64,000 bases of DNA from Oscheius dolichura (taxonomy: Eukaryota; Nematoda; Chromadorea; Rhabditida; Rhabditidae). Of the stretch, positions 10,635-20,823 are shown piece by piece. Position 1 is the first letter of the stretch; the number at the start of each line of letters is the position of its first letter. Location: contig OW051496.1 in the NCBI GenBank assembly GCA_932521035.1, positions 4,030,001-4,094,000 on the forward strand. The letters run 5' to 3'. The translations under genes were made by a program, and so were the position numbers. Below the pieces are notes generated by a model. It did not search any database, was not told the DNA's origin, and saw nothing but the letters and a program-made list of their open reading frames with translations.

Positions 10635-12640
10635 TAGAGTAGCTGAAATAGTTTATGGAAAGGTTGAGAAATGGGAAAAGTCGATTTGAACAAGGGAAGA
10701 ATTTGATGTATTTCTTCTGATTTCCATATTGCTTTTGCTTCTACTTGTTTCTAACACATACAGAAGCATGTTAGCAATATTTTATAACGATTCCAGAAAG
10801 AAAATTGAGGAAAAATGAGCCTAATTTGCATATTGCAAGTCGCTCTCGAATTTGGTCATTATTTCATTTTCATTGTTTGTTGTATTGCTTTCTCTTGTTG
10901 TTTTGTCATTTTTAATTTGTTTTCTACTATTTCTAATTGATAATACATTGTTTTTAGATAGAAGAATTATATATTTATTATTATATGCCTATTTTATGGC
11001 TTCTGTTGCTCTTTTCCATGTGGAATTACCTCAAATAGAGGCAGAGCTCTGCGCAAATTTTTTTTTTGCGAAAAAGACGTATTATTTTTGCTATTTTTGT
11101 TTCTGTGAATGTTTTCTAATATTTCTTTTATTCTAAAATTTGTTTTCTAATATTTCTATTTTTTCAAGCATGTCTTTTTGATCAGAAGAACCACGTGGAC
11201 TACTTTTCAGGTCAGTTTATTTGTCAAAAATCATTATTTCGTAAGGTTGCTTTCAGAATCGAGTAAAAGAAGAAAAGAAGAGCTGCGTTTTCAAGAAACG
11301 ATGCCCAATCCACTGTTTCTCCTCCATTGTGATATTTTTATAAATATATCAATAAAAATCGTTGTAAAAATGAAAATAGGAGCAAAAATAGATGAAATAA
11401 GTAGCTATAGTCTGTCAAGAAAAAAGACGACATTCAAGGTCTAACGATTTAGCCGCGAGCCGAACTTACTGGCCTTTTTTTCTTCTTGGCCGCTCAAAAA
11501 TTATCTGTCAGTTCGCTCCATCACTAAAATTTGTTCTCGGCCAGTTAGACCTTGAATGTCGTCTTTTTTCTTGGCAGACTATATGTAACGCGCTGCCCAC
11601 AGCTCGCCGCCGTAGAGCAAATGCGGGCACGACAGTTTCCCGCCACTCGTTAAATTCAAATTTACTATTGAACCTTGCGTAAACAAACCTGCAAAATCTA
11701 CACATTTTCGCAATTTTCTGACACTTGCAATCGACTGGGGATAGTCGACTACATTTCCAGCAATTCTTTGGGATTACAGGAATGTTAGATTACAAAGATA
11801 TGCAATTTTTTGACCTTTTTAACATCAAAGACTAGGAAGCCCGCGAAGCGCTGCACGGTGGTTAGGTTTCTCTCCCTTCCCGGGATTTTTTTCTGAAACT
11901 GTTAGCGCGCGTAACGTGTCGCTTCGCCAACTTTTCAGATTTTTTCTTTTTGTATCGTGTTCAGCATCTGATTCTACATCGAATGACACCAAACACGGAA
12001 GTTTTGGTGCTCAGGCCGAAAAATGAAAAATATTTTTTTGAAAAGTGGCGTATCTTCCCCGGAAGGTGTACACTGTCTCGGTTCTCGGCTCCCCGTGGTG
12101 GTATTTCCTTAATTCTTTGGCGAGGCTATTGGAAATGATGTCTGCTCGTGTCGCGTCCATGTTTGAAAGAATTTGGATCACGCACTGTGACACTATGACT
12201 CTGCTAATGCGCGCAGTGCAGAAAGGGGAGTTCAAAAATGCCGAAATCCTCATATTGTCTCTAAAAATTTTGTTTTTGGTACCAATCGATTACTTTTCAT
12301 GGGATATGTATAAAAAGGTTAATATTACGCAGATTGGAGATGGTTTTCACAAGTTATAAATGCACACATACTTGTGCATGGTGGAAATTAGAATAGAAAA
12401 GCTAAAACTTTCACGAAAGCCCCTTCTGTGGCAGCAAGCGCTTCTCTTTTTATAAGCAAGTGAAACGGCAGACATTCCCATTTGACATAATAATTAATGG
12501 AAATAGGCATCGTTTTTCTGGATATTTTTTAAGCATAAAAACATGAGAAAATAATGAGGTGCTTTTTTTCTTTTTTTTTTGACTGGTGCGATGTTTACAT
12601 TCCCGTAATGTGCCCAATCAAAATTCATATGCGATTTTTA
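10635..12640. other. Gene-poor AT-rich stretch
   Basis: T-rich low-complexity DNA to about 11170, then a MITE (11409-11586). From 11587 to 12640 only short open frames without recognisable domains or convincing splice structure were seen. One patch at 11830-11950 has repeated GCGCG-type motifs. I see no supportable gene. Confidence 0.5.
11409..11586. mobile_element. MITE with about 38-base terminal inverted repeats
   Basis: AGTCTGTCAAGAAAAAAGAC at the left and its inverse (GTCTTTTTTCTTGGCAGACT) at the right bound a 178-base element. Its TIRs continue into GACATTCAAGGTCTAAC. TA-rich flanks (CTATA/TATAT) fit a TA target site. The same TIR bounds a second element at 33260-33605, so it is a family. 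No coding capacity. Confidence 0.8.
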
Positions 12641-12659
12641 AGAATTTTTATCTCGTGAT

Positions 12660-12760
12660 CAGAGTTGCCCGATACAAAAATTTTCGCTCCGATACGATAC
12701 GATAGGAGCCTTCCAAATTTTTACCTCGATACGATACGATACGATACAACCGGAAAAGCC
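12660..12760. repeat. Degenerate GATAC pentamer repeat
   Basis: Two runs of the pentamer GATAC/CGATA: one around 12690-12706 and a longer one at 12728-12748. A single copy sits near 12670. The runs are separated by unique sequence. No gene overlaps it. Confidence 0.8.
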
Positions 12761-12841
12761 CGGATCGCGGTTTCCTAGGCAAAAAATGTGGTTTTCTTTA
12801 TGTTTTCTTATTTTTCCGGCAGTTTTATGCCCTCTAATCTA

Positions 12842-13787
12842 GGGTTGTGCGCCGACACGACAGTCGTGTCGTGTCGTGGAAAACCCCAGTTAGCGCGCTT
12901 TATTATGAAACACGCGCGAAATGTTTTCTGACGCGGCGAAGCCTTCTTGTTGTGTAACAATTTCATTTTGTTATTCTGCTTGCGGTGAATCGTTTTTTAC
13001 CTTTCTCTTTTCATCTTTGCTACACATTGTTATTGCAAAAGGCTCGCCGTCATTACTATACTTACATTAGTATAGATATTTGAAGCTGTGAAGGATGCTG
13101 GGGCAGTTATCGGTGTCTCAAAAGACATTATCAAAAAAATGCAAATTGACTGAAGAGGAGCTGCTAATGTTAAAAAAACAGGAAACCTAATGAGTGGATG
13201 TAAGATTTTCTTAAAGTTGGAGCAATTCTTTTCATCGCAATTGTTCTAAACTAGAGCCCTGCTCCCGCCACCGGCTAAAAATGCTTCTATGAAGAAATAA
13301 GTGATGACGAAAGTGCTGATGAAATCAAAATATATTTAGCGGAGCCAAACAGTAAGATATTTTTGTAACTCAAATAATATTGTACAGTTCTACAACTTTC
13401 CATCGAGGAATTCTGGCCAACAATGAAAATGAAAGCTCCAGGACTTTATGAATACGCCGTGCAGCTCATCGCCAGTAGTGCCAGTGAAGCATCGTGCGAA
13501 CGGGTTTTCAGTTCGGTTGGATACATGATCAGTAAAGAAAGAAACCGATTAGCCGATCCTAATCTTGAGAAATTTGTAATAGCAAAGTTGTTATCACAGT
13601 TAGAGTGATTTTTTGTTATATCTGTTATATTGTTTTTCTTATCTTAATGTTTTTGAGCTCTGCTCACTTTACCATAAATGAAATTTGCTTTAAAATACAC
13701 GATTTTGCGAAGGAAGTATACCCAATACTCCGACACGACAGGCTAGACGAGGGGGGAGGCAAAATCTCCTGTCGTGTCGTGTCGGCG
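12842..13787. mobile_element. Internally deleted hAT-family DNA transposon
   Basis: Both ends carry CGCCGACACGAC in inverted orientation, with further GTCGTGTCGTGTCG copies as subterminal repeats. The flanks show CTAATCTA (left) and CTAATCTG (right), which is close to the 8-base target duplication expected of hAT elements. However, the left end has seven extra bases before the matching TIR, so the exact left boundary is uncertain. Inside is only the C-terminal transposase region. At about 950 bases it is far shorter than an autonomous hAT element, hence non-autonomous. Confidence 0.75.
13277..13608 (+). pseudogene. hAT transposase C-terminal dimerisation fragment
   Basis: Two exons joined in phase: an upstream exon to 13351 and 13388-13608, with a 36-base intron. 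The join gives EPNILQLSIEEFWPTMK. The second exon carries the hAT dimerisation signature: FW, a hydrophobic helix (YEYAVQLIASSASEASCERV), FSSVG, then KERNRL and a C-terminal helix before TGA. The N-terminal BED finger and catalytic RNase-H-like core are missing; upstream sequence to 13080 shows scattered open pieces with stops. No function is expected beyond possible dimerisation. Confidence 0.8.
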
Positions 13788-13849
13788 CTAATCTGTTCTA
13801 ACGCCAATAGCCCATTTTCAACTCCAATTGTTGTGGTAGAATTAACCTA

Positions 13850-14071
13850 GGCATCCCAAAGCCTTACTAATCCGTAACTGGTAAGGTAAGAGTTCTGACA
13901 AGGGAAGGTCGGGAACTAAAAGTGCCCGATTTGGCTTTTTTGACTTGGCATCAAGTTCTATGAAAACTTGCTGTTAAAAGTTCTAACTTCAAGATTTATG
14001 GGGCTTTTGTTAGAAACGAATGGAGATGGATGCAGATCTCTCTGAAGAGCACGCCATCAAGGAACTTTATT
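13850..14071. other. Intergenic, nothing recognised
   Basis: About 220 bases between the hAT remnant and the small coiled-coil gene. Only the poly(A) signal of that gene (AATAAA on the minus strand at about 14067-14072) was identified. Confidence 0.4.
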
Positions 14072-14218
14072 TCACAAAAAAACGACAGGTTTTTGTCCCA
14101 ATTCCTTCAATTTCTCGGTCAATTCGTTATTTTCCCTAGTTAATTTGTCAATTTCCGCTTGTTTTTCTTCTGCTATCGCCAGGGCTTCACACATAGCTAA
14201 TTTAGCGTTCAAATCCAT
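14072..14218 (-). CDS. Small coiled-coil protein, 48 residues
   Basis: ATG at 14218 to TGA at 14072 in one exon. The protein is strongly heptad-like (AEIDKLTRENNELTEKLKEL) and ends KPVVFL. An AATAAA overlaps the stop region on the minus strand. The leucine/glutamate pattern recalls the N-terminal coiled-coil exon of the nearby kelch gene (RLEAENRELKGK), so it might be a relic of such an N-terminus that lost the propeller. Function is unknown. The single exon and signal fit a real mini-gene or a truncated copy equally well. Confidence 0.45.
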   Translation of the reverse strand: MDLNAKLAMCEALAIAEEKQAEIDKLTRENNELTEKLKELGQKPVVFL

Positions 14219-14261
14219 TATTTAGCTAATAAAATAAGTAAGAGATAAGAAAAAGAGATGA

Positions 14262-14320
14262 GAAAAGTGGGAAGAATTGACAGCCGGGTGAGAAAAGTGG
14301 GAAGAATTGACAGCCGGGTG
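14262..14320. repeat. Two direct copies of a 30-base unit
   Basis: Two adjacent perfect copies of a 30-base unit (AAAGTGGGAAGAATTGACAG plus CCGGGTGAGA). A third, partial AGAAAAGT copy follows near 14332. No gene context. Confidence 0.85.
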
Positions 14321-14395
14321 AGAAATTCGATGAGAAAAGTAGCGGCAGCGGCGATAACGTTCAATGAAAATGGTCACTGGCGAAAGGTCAATTCG

Positions 14396-14500
14396 AGAAG
14401 AAGAGCCCAGTTTTATGGAAGACGCCCTTGTGGAAGGGGTTGGCCGGCCGACGCCCCCGATTCGTGTTGGTGGAGGCCCGGCTGGCTATACAAACAGGGC
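14396..14500. repeat. Single degenerate unit of the GC-rich repeat family
   Basis: Contains AGAGCCCAGTTTTATGGAAG, GGCCGGCCGACGCCCCCG and CCCGGCTGGCTATA, the inverse of the array units at 3-8 kb, with internal deletions. The same boundary sequence AGAGCCCAGTTTTATGGAAG starts the fragment at 36.74 kb. Confidence 0.75.
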
Positions 14501-14961
14501 TTAATTCTGGCTCTCTGTCGATCTAGAGGTGAAATCTCGTTTTTTGATGAGTTGCTTATCGAATTTAGTATCAAAATGCTTCGCTTGATGTGATTAGTTG
14601 TTTGCAATAGAAAGAAAATAAAATGAAACGGCACAATCATGAGATAACAAAGTTTAGAAAATTGACTGGAGGCTTCATACATTTCTGTATATTTGATGTT
14701 GTCTTGATTTTTGAGCACGCCCGTTATTCAACGGCTTGTAAACATCGAGACGATTACATACAATATCTCGCGGTGGTGAAAACTAGACGAGTTTCTTATC
14801 TTTTCCATATGTTTTTGTATTGAATATATGTAAAAAAAATGAGGACAACAACATAATCTATTTTTTAAACACATACTTCACCCTCGTCAAGCTTTATTCC
14901 ATCAATAATAATGTTCCCATCTACTCAATTTGTTGTTTTAGCCCAGTTTATTGTAGTCTTT

Positions 14962-15435
14962 TTAGAATCCAGTGTTGAGCATCTTCAACCAGAGGGAGTC
15001 AATCGGCGAGGCGGTCGAGCCGTCGTCCGTCTCCGACTCCTCCTCGGTCGGCTCGTCTTCTTCGATTCGAATCACCGGAGGCCGGCGACGCTGAACTTCT
15101 CGAAAAATGCGAGAATAGCCGACGCTGCGGGGGATAGTTTGAAGACGGCGAACAACTTTGACTTTGGACTTCTTCGGGCGGTAAACGGGCTCCACGGCCA
15201 TGTAGCGGTCGACGGCTGTCAGATAGTTGACATCCTCCGGGGGAATGTAGAGGAATTCATCACAATTTCCATTTTCGGAAACGAGGAAAACGAGGCCGAA
15301 GGAGGTATCCATCGTGGTGAGACTCGACGACTCTTTGACGGTGATATCCGTCACCCCGGAGGTCAACGACTCCAGCTCGTCGGAACTGCCCTCCGTACTC
15401 TCTTCTTCTTCCGAGTTTGTGCTCGTCATCTCCAT
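14962..15435 (-). CDS. Acidic protein of 157 residues, unknown function
   Basis: Single exon with ATG at 15435 and stop at 14962-14964. A strong acceptor-like ATAATTTTTTAG lies immediately before the ATG, as expected for SL trans-splicing or an upstream intron. An AATAAA at 14947-14952 gives a very short 3' UTR. The N-terminus is Ser/Glu-rich (STNSEEEESTEGSSDELESL) and the C-terminus again acidic (EDEPTEEESETDD). Between them is a more ordinary stretch (DTSFGLVFLVSENGNCDEFL, then basic RPKKSKVKVVRRLQ). No signal peptide, membrane segment or known domain was recognised. It lies between repeat units; I think it is a real gene. Confidence 0.6.
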   Translation of the reverse strand: MEMTSTNSEEEESTEGSSDELESLTSGVTDITVKESSSLTTMDTSFGLVFLVSENGNCDEFLYIPPEDVNYLTAVDRYMAVEPVYRPKKSKVKVVRRLQTIPRSVGYSRIFREVQRRRPPVIRIEEDEPTEEESETDDGSTASPIDSLWLKMLNTGF

Positions 15436-15535
15436 CTAAAAAATTATTTTATTACTAGTATGCCTCCGGCGGCCTTTGGCCGCGTTTGGATTAAAAATTT
15501 GACAGTCGAAAAAGTTTGGACGGTCGAATAAAACC

Positions 15536-15870
15536 TGACCGGTCGGATCTTTCTGCTTCTCTAACTGTCTGCTTTTGGCACCTTGGCCGGCCGACGCCCC
15601 CGTTTTGTGTTGGCGGAGGCTCCGCGCTTGGGGGTCTACTCCGTTCCATCGGTTTGGTCGAGATCCCCGGCTTTGACAAAACGAAAAACGAAACCATTTT
15701 AACCATAGGCTGACCGAACCCGGCTGGCTATAGAAAAAGGGCTTAACTTTGGTAAAGTGCTGTCGATTCTTCATTGTTACGCGCCAGAGCTTAGCAAAAA
15801 ATAAACCGCCAATACGCCAAGAAGCGCCATCGAATGACACTACTCTCACCCCGCTAGCTCAAAAAAACCT
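15536..15870 (-). repeat. Inverted unit of the GC-rich repeat family
   Basis: Reverse complement of an array unit: GGCCGGCCGACGCCCC, GGGTCTACTCCGTTCC, GATCCCCGGCTTTGACAAAA and the CTTAACTTTGGTAAAGTGCT block in order. It directly abuts the right inverted arm, so the family flanks both arms' inner sides. Confidence 0.85.
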
Positions 15871-15899
15871 CGTCCCTTGTCACCCGTATTCTCCATTCT

Positions 15900-16779
15900 C
15901 TGCCAGTCTTCCACAGCAGTCCAGCCGCAGCCATCAGACGTCAGCTTCCCTGAAAATAAAAGAAACAACAGCAAAAGCTACAAAGAAAAGTGGTAAATTT
16001 CGCTGATTTTCAAATTTTTGTCTAAAAAATCCTTCTGGGGGATAGAACACTTCCAGTTTCCTTTCACGACGCCGGGGTCCCTCTGTGCTATTCCAAACAC
16101 CGCTGTGGGCACAAGAGGAGACTCCGTTGTCAGAAAACCTGGTCAAGACACCTTCTCTGACCCGGGGGTCAGAGGTTAGGCTGCGGGAGAGGCGGATTCC
16201 CGCCCAGCTGTCTCAGTGACCGTCTCCAGTCCCCCCAAATTTTGAACAAAAGGCAACCCTCGACACGGCGAGGGTCTAGGTTGATTGGAAAGTAATAAAT
16301 TTGAGGAAAGAAATGAAAAGGGCCACCTGGTAAATGAGGAAGGCGACTGCCGGCCAGCAGAGCACAAGGAAGACTGACTGGCGGAGAAGCCATTTCGACT
16401 CGACAGAATTCGACCAGGCGGCGCGTCCCTTTTCCTGTCGGCTTGACCAGGACTGACGGCTTTGGATATCCACGTCGTTCTCGTCTTTCCATTCTATACT
16501 TCCTCCTTCCTTTTTTCCACTGTTATTGTGCTTCTAAAAAGCGGGCTGAGCTCATTTCCTCCCTTCGCCAGTCAGCTGATAGCCGTCGACGGGGATGCAC
16601 CGCCGTCGGACAGGAGATTGCTCGGGCAGAGTCGCTCGTCCGTGCGGTATCTCCCTCTTCTCATCACAATCTCTGTTTACGACGATTTCATCCTTTCACC
16701 TGAATGGGCTCGGCCTTTAATTTGTCTAATCCGCCTCGTACACGTGACGTTCTTCCTTGTGAGGAAATGCGAAGGGGTG
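15900..16779 (-). repeat. Right arm of 880-base near-identical inverted repeat
   Basis: Inverse partner of 1141-2020 (coordinate sum 17920). Its inner end stops 50 bases after the TTTTCAG acceptor, so the 3' exon and poly(A) signal seen beside the left arm are absent here. Any gene in this copy is therefore truncated. Confidence 0.95.
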
Positions 16780-16959
16780 TATTGGTATTCCCAACTGTTA
16801 AAAGGGGATTCCTTGATTCTTATGGTCATGGTGAAACAAAACACGAAATTCCCGTCGCGCTCTTCAATATTTGAGTATTGCACAACATTGCGCGACTCCT
16901 TGCGTCTGTGTCTCTTCCGCGGCTGCCCGTGTACAATCTCGGCATCCGGGCGGGAGGCT

Positions 16960-17105
16960 CTTATATAAGCGACGGGGAAACAACTGGGATAGGCAGGTCC
17001 GGCATAGTTGGGTTATCCTTCAAATTGGACAAGTCCTCGGACGAGTCAAACCGGGAGCAATCCCAAACCCTTCCCAGCTATACACCTCGACCGCCTTCCT
17101 TTTTT
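16960..17105. repeat. Right outer flank of the inverted repeat
   Basis: Inverse homologue of 36-330 with one copy of the GGGATTGCTCCCGG unit and the CTTATATAAG palindrome. Only about 180 bases separate it from the arm, against about 810 on the left, where the orphan receptor exon sits. The left side therefore carries an insertion or the right side a deletion. Confidence 0.7.
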
Positions 17106-17367
17106 CTCTTTTTGACTTATTCATCTTTTCAGGGTAATCGGCTACGAATGGACGTTTATTGTCGCGTCGAGGGGATTTTGTAGAGCAGTCGGGAGGGAGT
17201 TCTGCTTTGTCGGGTGAGTTCTTCCCCTCTCTTTTCACATAATACTCTTCAGTACTTCCGTCTTCTTCGCCACTTTTATCCACTTCCTCCTCACCCTCTT
17301 GGTAAAAAAACTGAATTCCAAGAAAAACGTATTTATTACTCAACATCTAAAACAAAACTTGGTATTC

Positions 17368-19199
17368 CTAATGTTCTTCGGCCGGCTCCTCGTCGTCGCT
17401 CTCGTCCTCGTCGTCGCTCTCGTCCTCGTCGTCGCTCTCGTCCCCGTCGTCCCTGTCGTCCTCGTCGTCCCTGTCGTCCTCGTCGTCCTCGTCGTCCCTC
17501 TCGTCCTCGTCGCTGTCCCCTTCCACCGCCGTTTCCATTTTCCACACCTCGGGAGGATCTCGCCATTCATTGTTAAATAGAGTGTCCTCCTCCTCTTTTT
17601 GGTCGAATATCTTCTCTTTTCCGACAGCAATGGCGGTATCGTTGCTGGCTTTACAAATCTTCATCTTGAGCTTCCTGCCAGTCTTTTCTGTCATGATCGT
17701 TGTATCCCAAACATGGCCATCTTCTTCCGAGTAATATTCTTCAAAATCGTCATATTGACTAAAAATATATTCCAGACTGAAAATAAAACCAATTGGAACC
17801 GCCCGCAGCAAATATTCTCACAGCTGATCTGTATTTTTTCGAGAAAAGTAGTAGACATGATATTCCAGGTTTTTTGAGCCGTAGAAAAACTCCTGAAGGG
17901 TCCTTTTTACGGTGTTCTCGTCAGGATTTTCGTAGCAGCCAATCCGGTTGCCAAGAGTTTGGACGTACAGATCAGCATTCGTAAAATTGACCCATACTTC
18001 GTCCATCTGAAACAAACGGGATGAGTTGTGGCGGAGACGTGGGAGGACGGCCGCTGCCTGTACTCGAGGGGAACTCGCTGCCTATTCAATTTCGAGTTTA
18101 ATAACTTCCTGGAGTCGTCCATCTTCAGGAAGATTCTCGGGGGCCGGAGCATATGAAAGACACGTAGAAAATAAGAAACCTGTCGTGCATAGGGACATTT
18201 CCAGTAGATTTCCTTGGTTACTTGGCTGCTCAGCGCAAAGTCACCACGAAAGCATGATGACACTTTAACAGCCTTGAGGAATTCATTGGTTGCCAGGTAG
18301 TCGAAAAATGGCAATGAGTCGTCCTCCGGCATCACATGGAAGATGAGTTTCACGCGATCGGCATATTTACGGAGAGGAAGAACCCAGGGCAGACATCTTT
18401 CATAGTCAACTTTCTCAAAGAAAGGAAGCTGCAAAAAGGAGTACTGAGAAGAGAGGATGGCTCACTTCCAATTCCAGCTGCATGATGTCAAAGACGAAAG
18501 GCCCTTTGAGGCAGGTGGGCTGGATGATGAAAAGCCCTCGAAGGCCGTGCTCTTCTGCAAACCAGGGATAATGGACATTCCATCTGGGTCGCACAATTTG
18601 TCCGTCAAAGTAGTAGACAGTCTTCGGCATGGTGGCATAAGTTTGATATTTGAGTCGATAGTCAGCTACCTTGACTTGCACCGTATTGGGGACATAGCAG
18701 GTGCAGGAGGTGAACATCCGCCAGTGGAGGAAGCGGCAGGTCAGAGAGAGATCGAGGAACTCGAAGACGGACAACTGGAAAAGAGATTACAAAGACGAGG
18801 AAATGACCAACCATGGAGCATATCTTGGATAGGATGCTCTTATTCAGGAAACAGAGATTCAGCTTGGTGGGATCCATCAGGAACGAATCCTGCTCCAGGC
18901 CGACAAACTCCTTCGGCAGGCGGCGAGGATCGTAGTCCCACATAGACGGCATCTCCTCATTTTTGTCCATTATTTCATCCTTTTTCTGGATTAGAACATG
19001 TTCCCCGCGAGCTGCTTCGTCAATCCCAAAGACGTCGAGGATCTCCTTCTGCGTAATAGTAATTTCTCCGTCCCATTCAATGTCCTTCTTCCGCGGGATT
19101 CTCGGCTCAATGGCCGTCTTCACGTCGTCTTCTTCTTCTTCCGCTTCTAGAGCAGTCCAAACATCTTCCTCGTCGTCTTCTTTTTCGTCTTTCGAACCA
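17368..19199 (-). CDS. F-box/FBA-like protein with acidic tails
   Basis: Exons 19199-18812, 18774-18466, 18428-18075, 18006-17822 and 17776-17368 join in phase with good GT-AG sites. The N-terminus is acidic (KDEKEDDEEDVWTALEAEEE), followed by a segment with MWDYDPRRLPKEF. An F-box-like helix reads LSVFEFLDLSLTCRFLHWRM, then a region like the F-box-associated domain of nematode proteins (KLLNSK, then FTNADLYVQ and LQEFFYGSKNLEYHVYYF). The C-terminal 40 residues are almost only Asp, Glu, Ser and Arg. F-box proteins link SKP1/cullin ligases to substrates; whether the motif still binds SKP1 is uncertain because it is degenerate. An AATAAA on the minus strand lies near 17330. The start is not resolved: upstream coding joins an earlier exon or an unseen trans-splice site. 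Confidence 0.6.
17392..17522. repeat. Coding CTCGTCCTCGTCGTC repeat
   Basis: Imperfect repeat of CTC/GTC/CTC triplets that encodes the DESDDEDESDDED tail of the F-box-like gene on the minus strand. The units are mostly 18 bases near the C-terminal end and then degenerate to 15 or less. Confidence 0.85.
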
Positions 19200-19239
19200 C
19201 TGAATATAGGCTTTGTTTGTAAAAGTATCAAGAACTACT

Positions 19240-19694
19240 AACCGAAACATTTGGAATACAGAACGAGCAGCTGCAAGTATTCCAAAAAACGACATCGTAG
19301 AAGAGAAAGTAACAACGACCAGCTGTCGTAGAGAACAAATTGGATAAGGAAGGGAGTTGTGAGCTTTTGTGGAGTTTCTCGAAATAACCAGTTGACAGCC
19401 AGACCTGACATGAAAAGGGCCGGGTGGTCAAGAGCTTTTGAAAACGGAGAATTTTTGAGATCATCCGTCTGCTGGTCAATGCTGCCGGCGGACAAGAAGA
19501 TGAAGAGCAGCATCTTCGGTTCCTACAGTGATCCTAGTTCGGCAGAATACACCGGTACAGCCTCGTCTTTTGTCATTTCTCACCAAATAGTCCATTTTTA
19601 TGCCACTGAATCTTTCCTCCCGGCTTTCCTTGGCCTCTGCCCTGGCCGGGAGAATGTTGCCTTGTCTTTTTCTTTTGTGTCGCAGCTGTTGCAT
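19240..19694 (-). CDS. Small membrane-protein-like ORF, two exons
   Basis: Exons 19694-19584 and 19522-19240 join in phase 0 (DYL to EPKMLLFIFLSAG). The first part is basic (MQQLRHKRKRQGN). The second has hydrophobic stretches around LFMSGLAVNWLF and YDSWSLLLSLL, ending LVLYSKCFG. It lies directly upstream of the F-box-like gene on the same strand with almost no gap, so it could be the 5' part of that gene (the phase does not fit the obvious donor TTTCG|GTTAGT) or an upstream operon member. In-frame coding continues upstream of the ATG to about 19772 without another Met. No family was recognised. Confidence 0.35.
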
Positions 19695-20823
19695 TTCTTC
19701 TCGGGAAAATGGCCATTCAATCTCTTTTTCTTCTGGATTTCCTTGAGACAGAAGGGCAGCTGGTGGACCTTTTGTTCAGTGGGTGCTACTGCAGACAGGA
19801 ACTTCTAGGAGGACAAAAAGTTAAACGGGAAGGGAGGCTAGGGGACCGGTAGGGAAAGGGACGCATCCCGTTGTGAACAAAAATTGTTTTTTCGTTCTGT
19901 CAAATGGATTTTAAAGTAGAGTTTTAACAGCAAAAATCCATGAATCGCCAAACAAATGCCAGATTATTGGAGAATTTTGTTACAGCTGCCATTTATGTAT
20001 GAGCTCCTGAGAATAAAAATAGCTTCCATTTGTTATTCAAAATGTTGCCCATACACAGCTATAGAGGACTTGAAACAAGGCTTTCGGCTGGAATTACAGA
20101 ATAGCAGAGGAATACTCATTTACGAGAGATTTTTTGGGGCAGGGTGGAATCTTTCATTTGTGGTTTTTCCTCAAAAAGTGAGCACAAACGACCCAGCATA
20201 CATGAAGAACCGTTTCCCCTCTCTTTCGTCTAATTATTCCATTCCTCCAGTGTATTTCTTGTTCCTTTTTGCACTGTCTTTCTGTTCAAAATCCCTTTTC
20301 TCCCATTTATTTTTAAGTTTAGTCTTTGATTTCGATGCGCTGTTCCCGAGGGAGGATGATCCATTTCCGCTGACCGATCCGGAAAAAGAAAGAGCTCCGC
20401 CTCCGGTGGGTGACGCTTGTTACAGTCCGCCCCGGCTCAGGATAAAAGCTTCGCCGGGGACAAAGCCAGGTCATTTCGTCTTTTATTTCGTCTCTTTCCA
20501 ATTTTCTCCCCTCCTGGAGCATTCGATTTTTTTGAAGCAAAGCAGAGAAATTCTTATTGGAGGAGTTGACCTTTTCCTCTCTCTCTCTCTTTCTCTCCCG
20601 TTTCCCCCTGGTGTTGTTTTGTTTGGTATTCTCGAAAGCACCGGCCCTGTTCGTCTAGGATAATCCGAAAATTGCCCTGCTTCCTCGTGTTTTCTTCTGT
20701 TCTTATAGTGCCCCACTCGTCACTTTCGGGGTCGGAAAACAACCAGCCCCTACACTGTTCAACCGTTGCTCTCTATCTCGTCGATTTCCTCTCTTCCCAG
20801 TTTAAAAAGAAGAATTTTCAGCC
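19695..20823. promoter_or_regulatory. Intergenic region upstream of the chitin-binding gene
   Basis: About 1.1 kb between divergent genes, so it likely holds both promoters. A pyrimidine microsatellite (CTCTCTCTCTCTTTCTC) sits at 20578-20597. A CAGTTTAAAAAGAAG stretch precedes the ATG at 20824, and TTTTCAG ends at 20820, a plausible trans-splice acceptor just before the start codon. No gene was recognised; the 20.0-20.6 kb open frame lacks domain features. Confidence 0.4.

Noticed and set aside
12011-12359. Overlapping frames on both strands near 12.1 kb
   Set aside because: Neither has domain features; no splice sites or poly(A) signal supports a gene.
14911-15531. 206-residue plus-strand open frame
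   Set aside because: Antisense shadow of the acidic gene 14962-15435, which has a better start, splice context and poly(A) signal.
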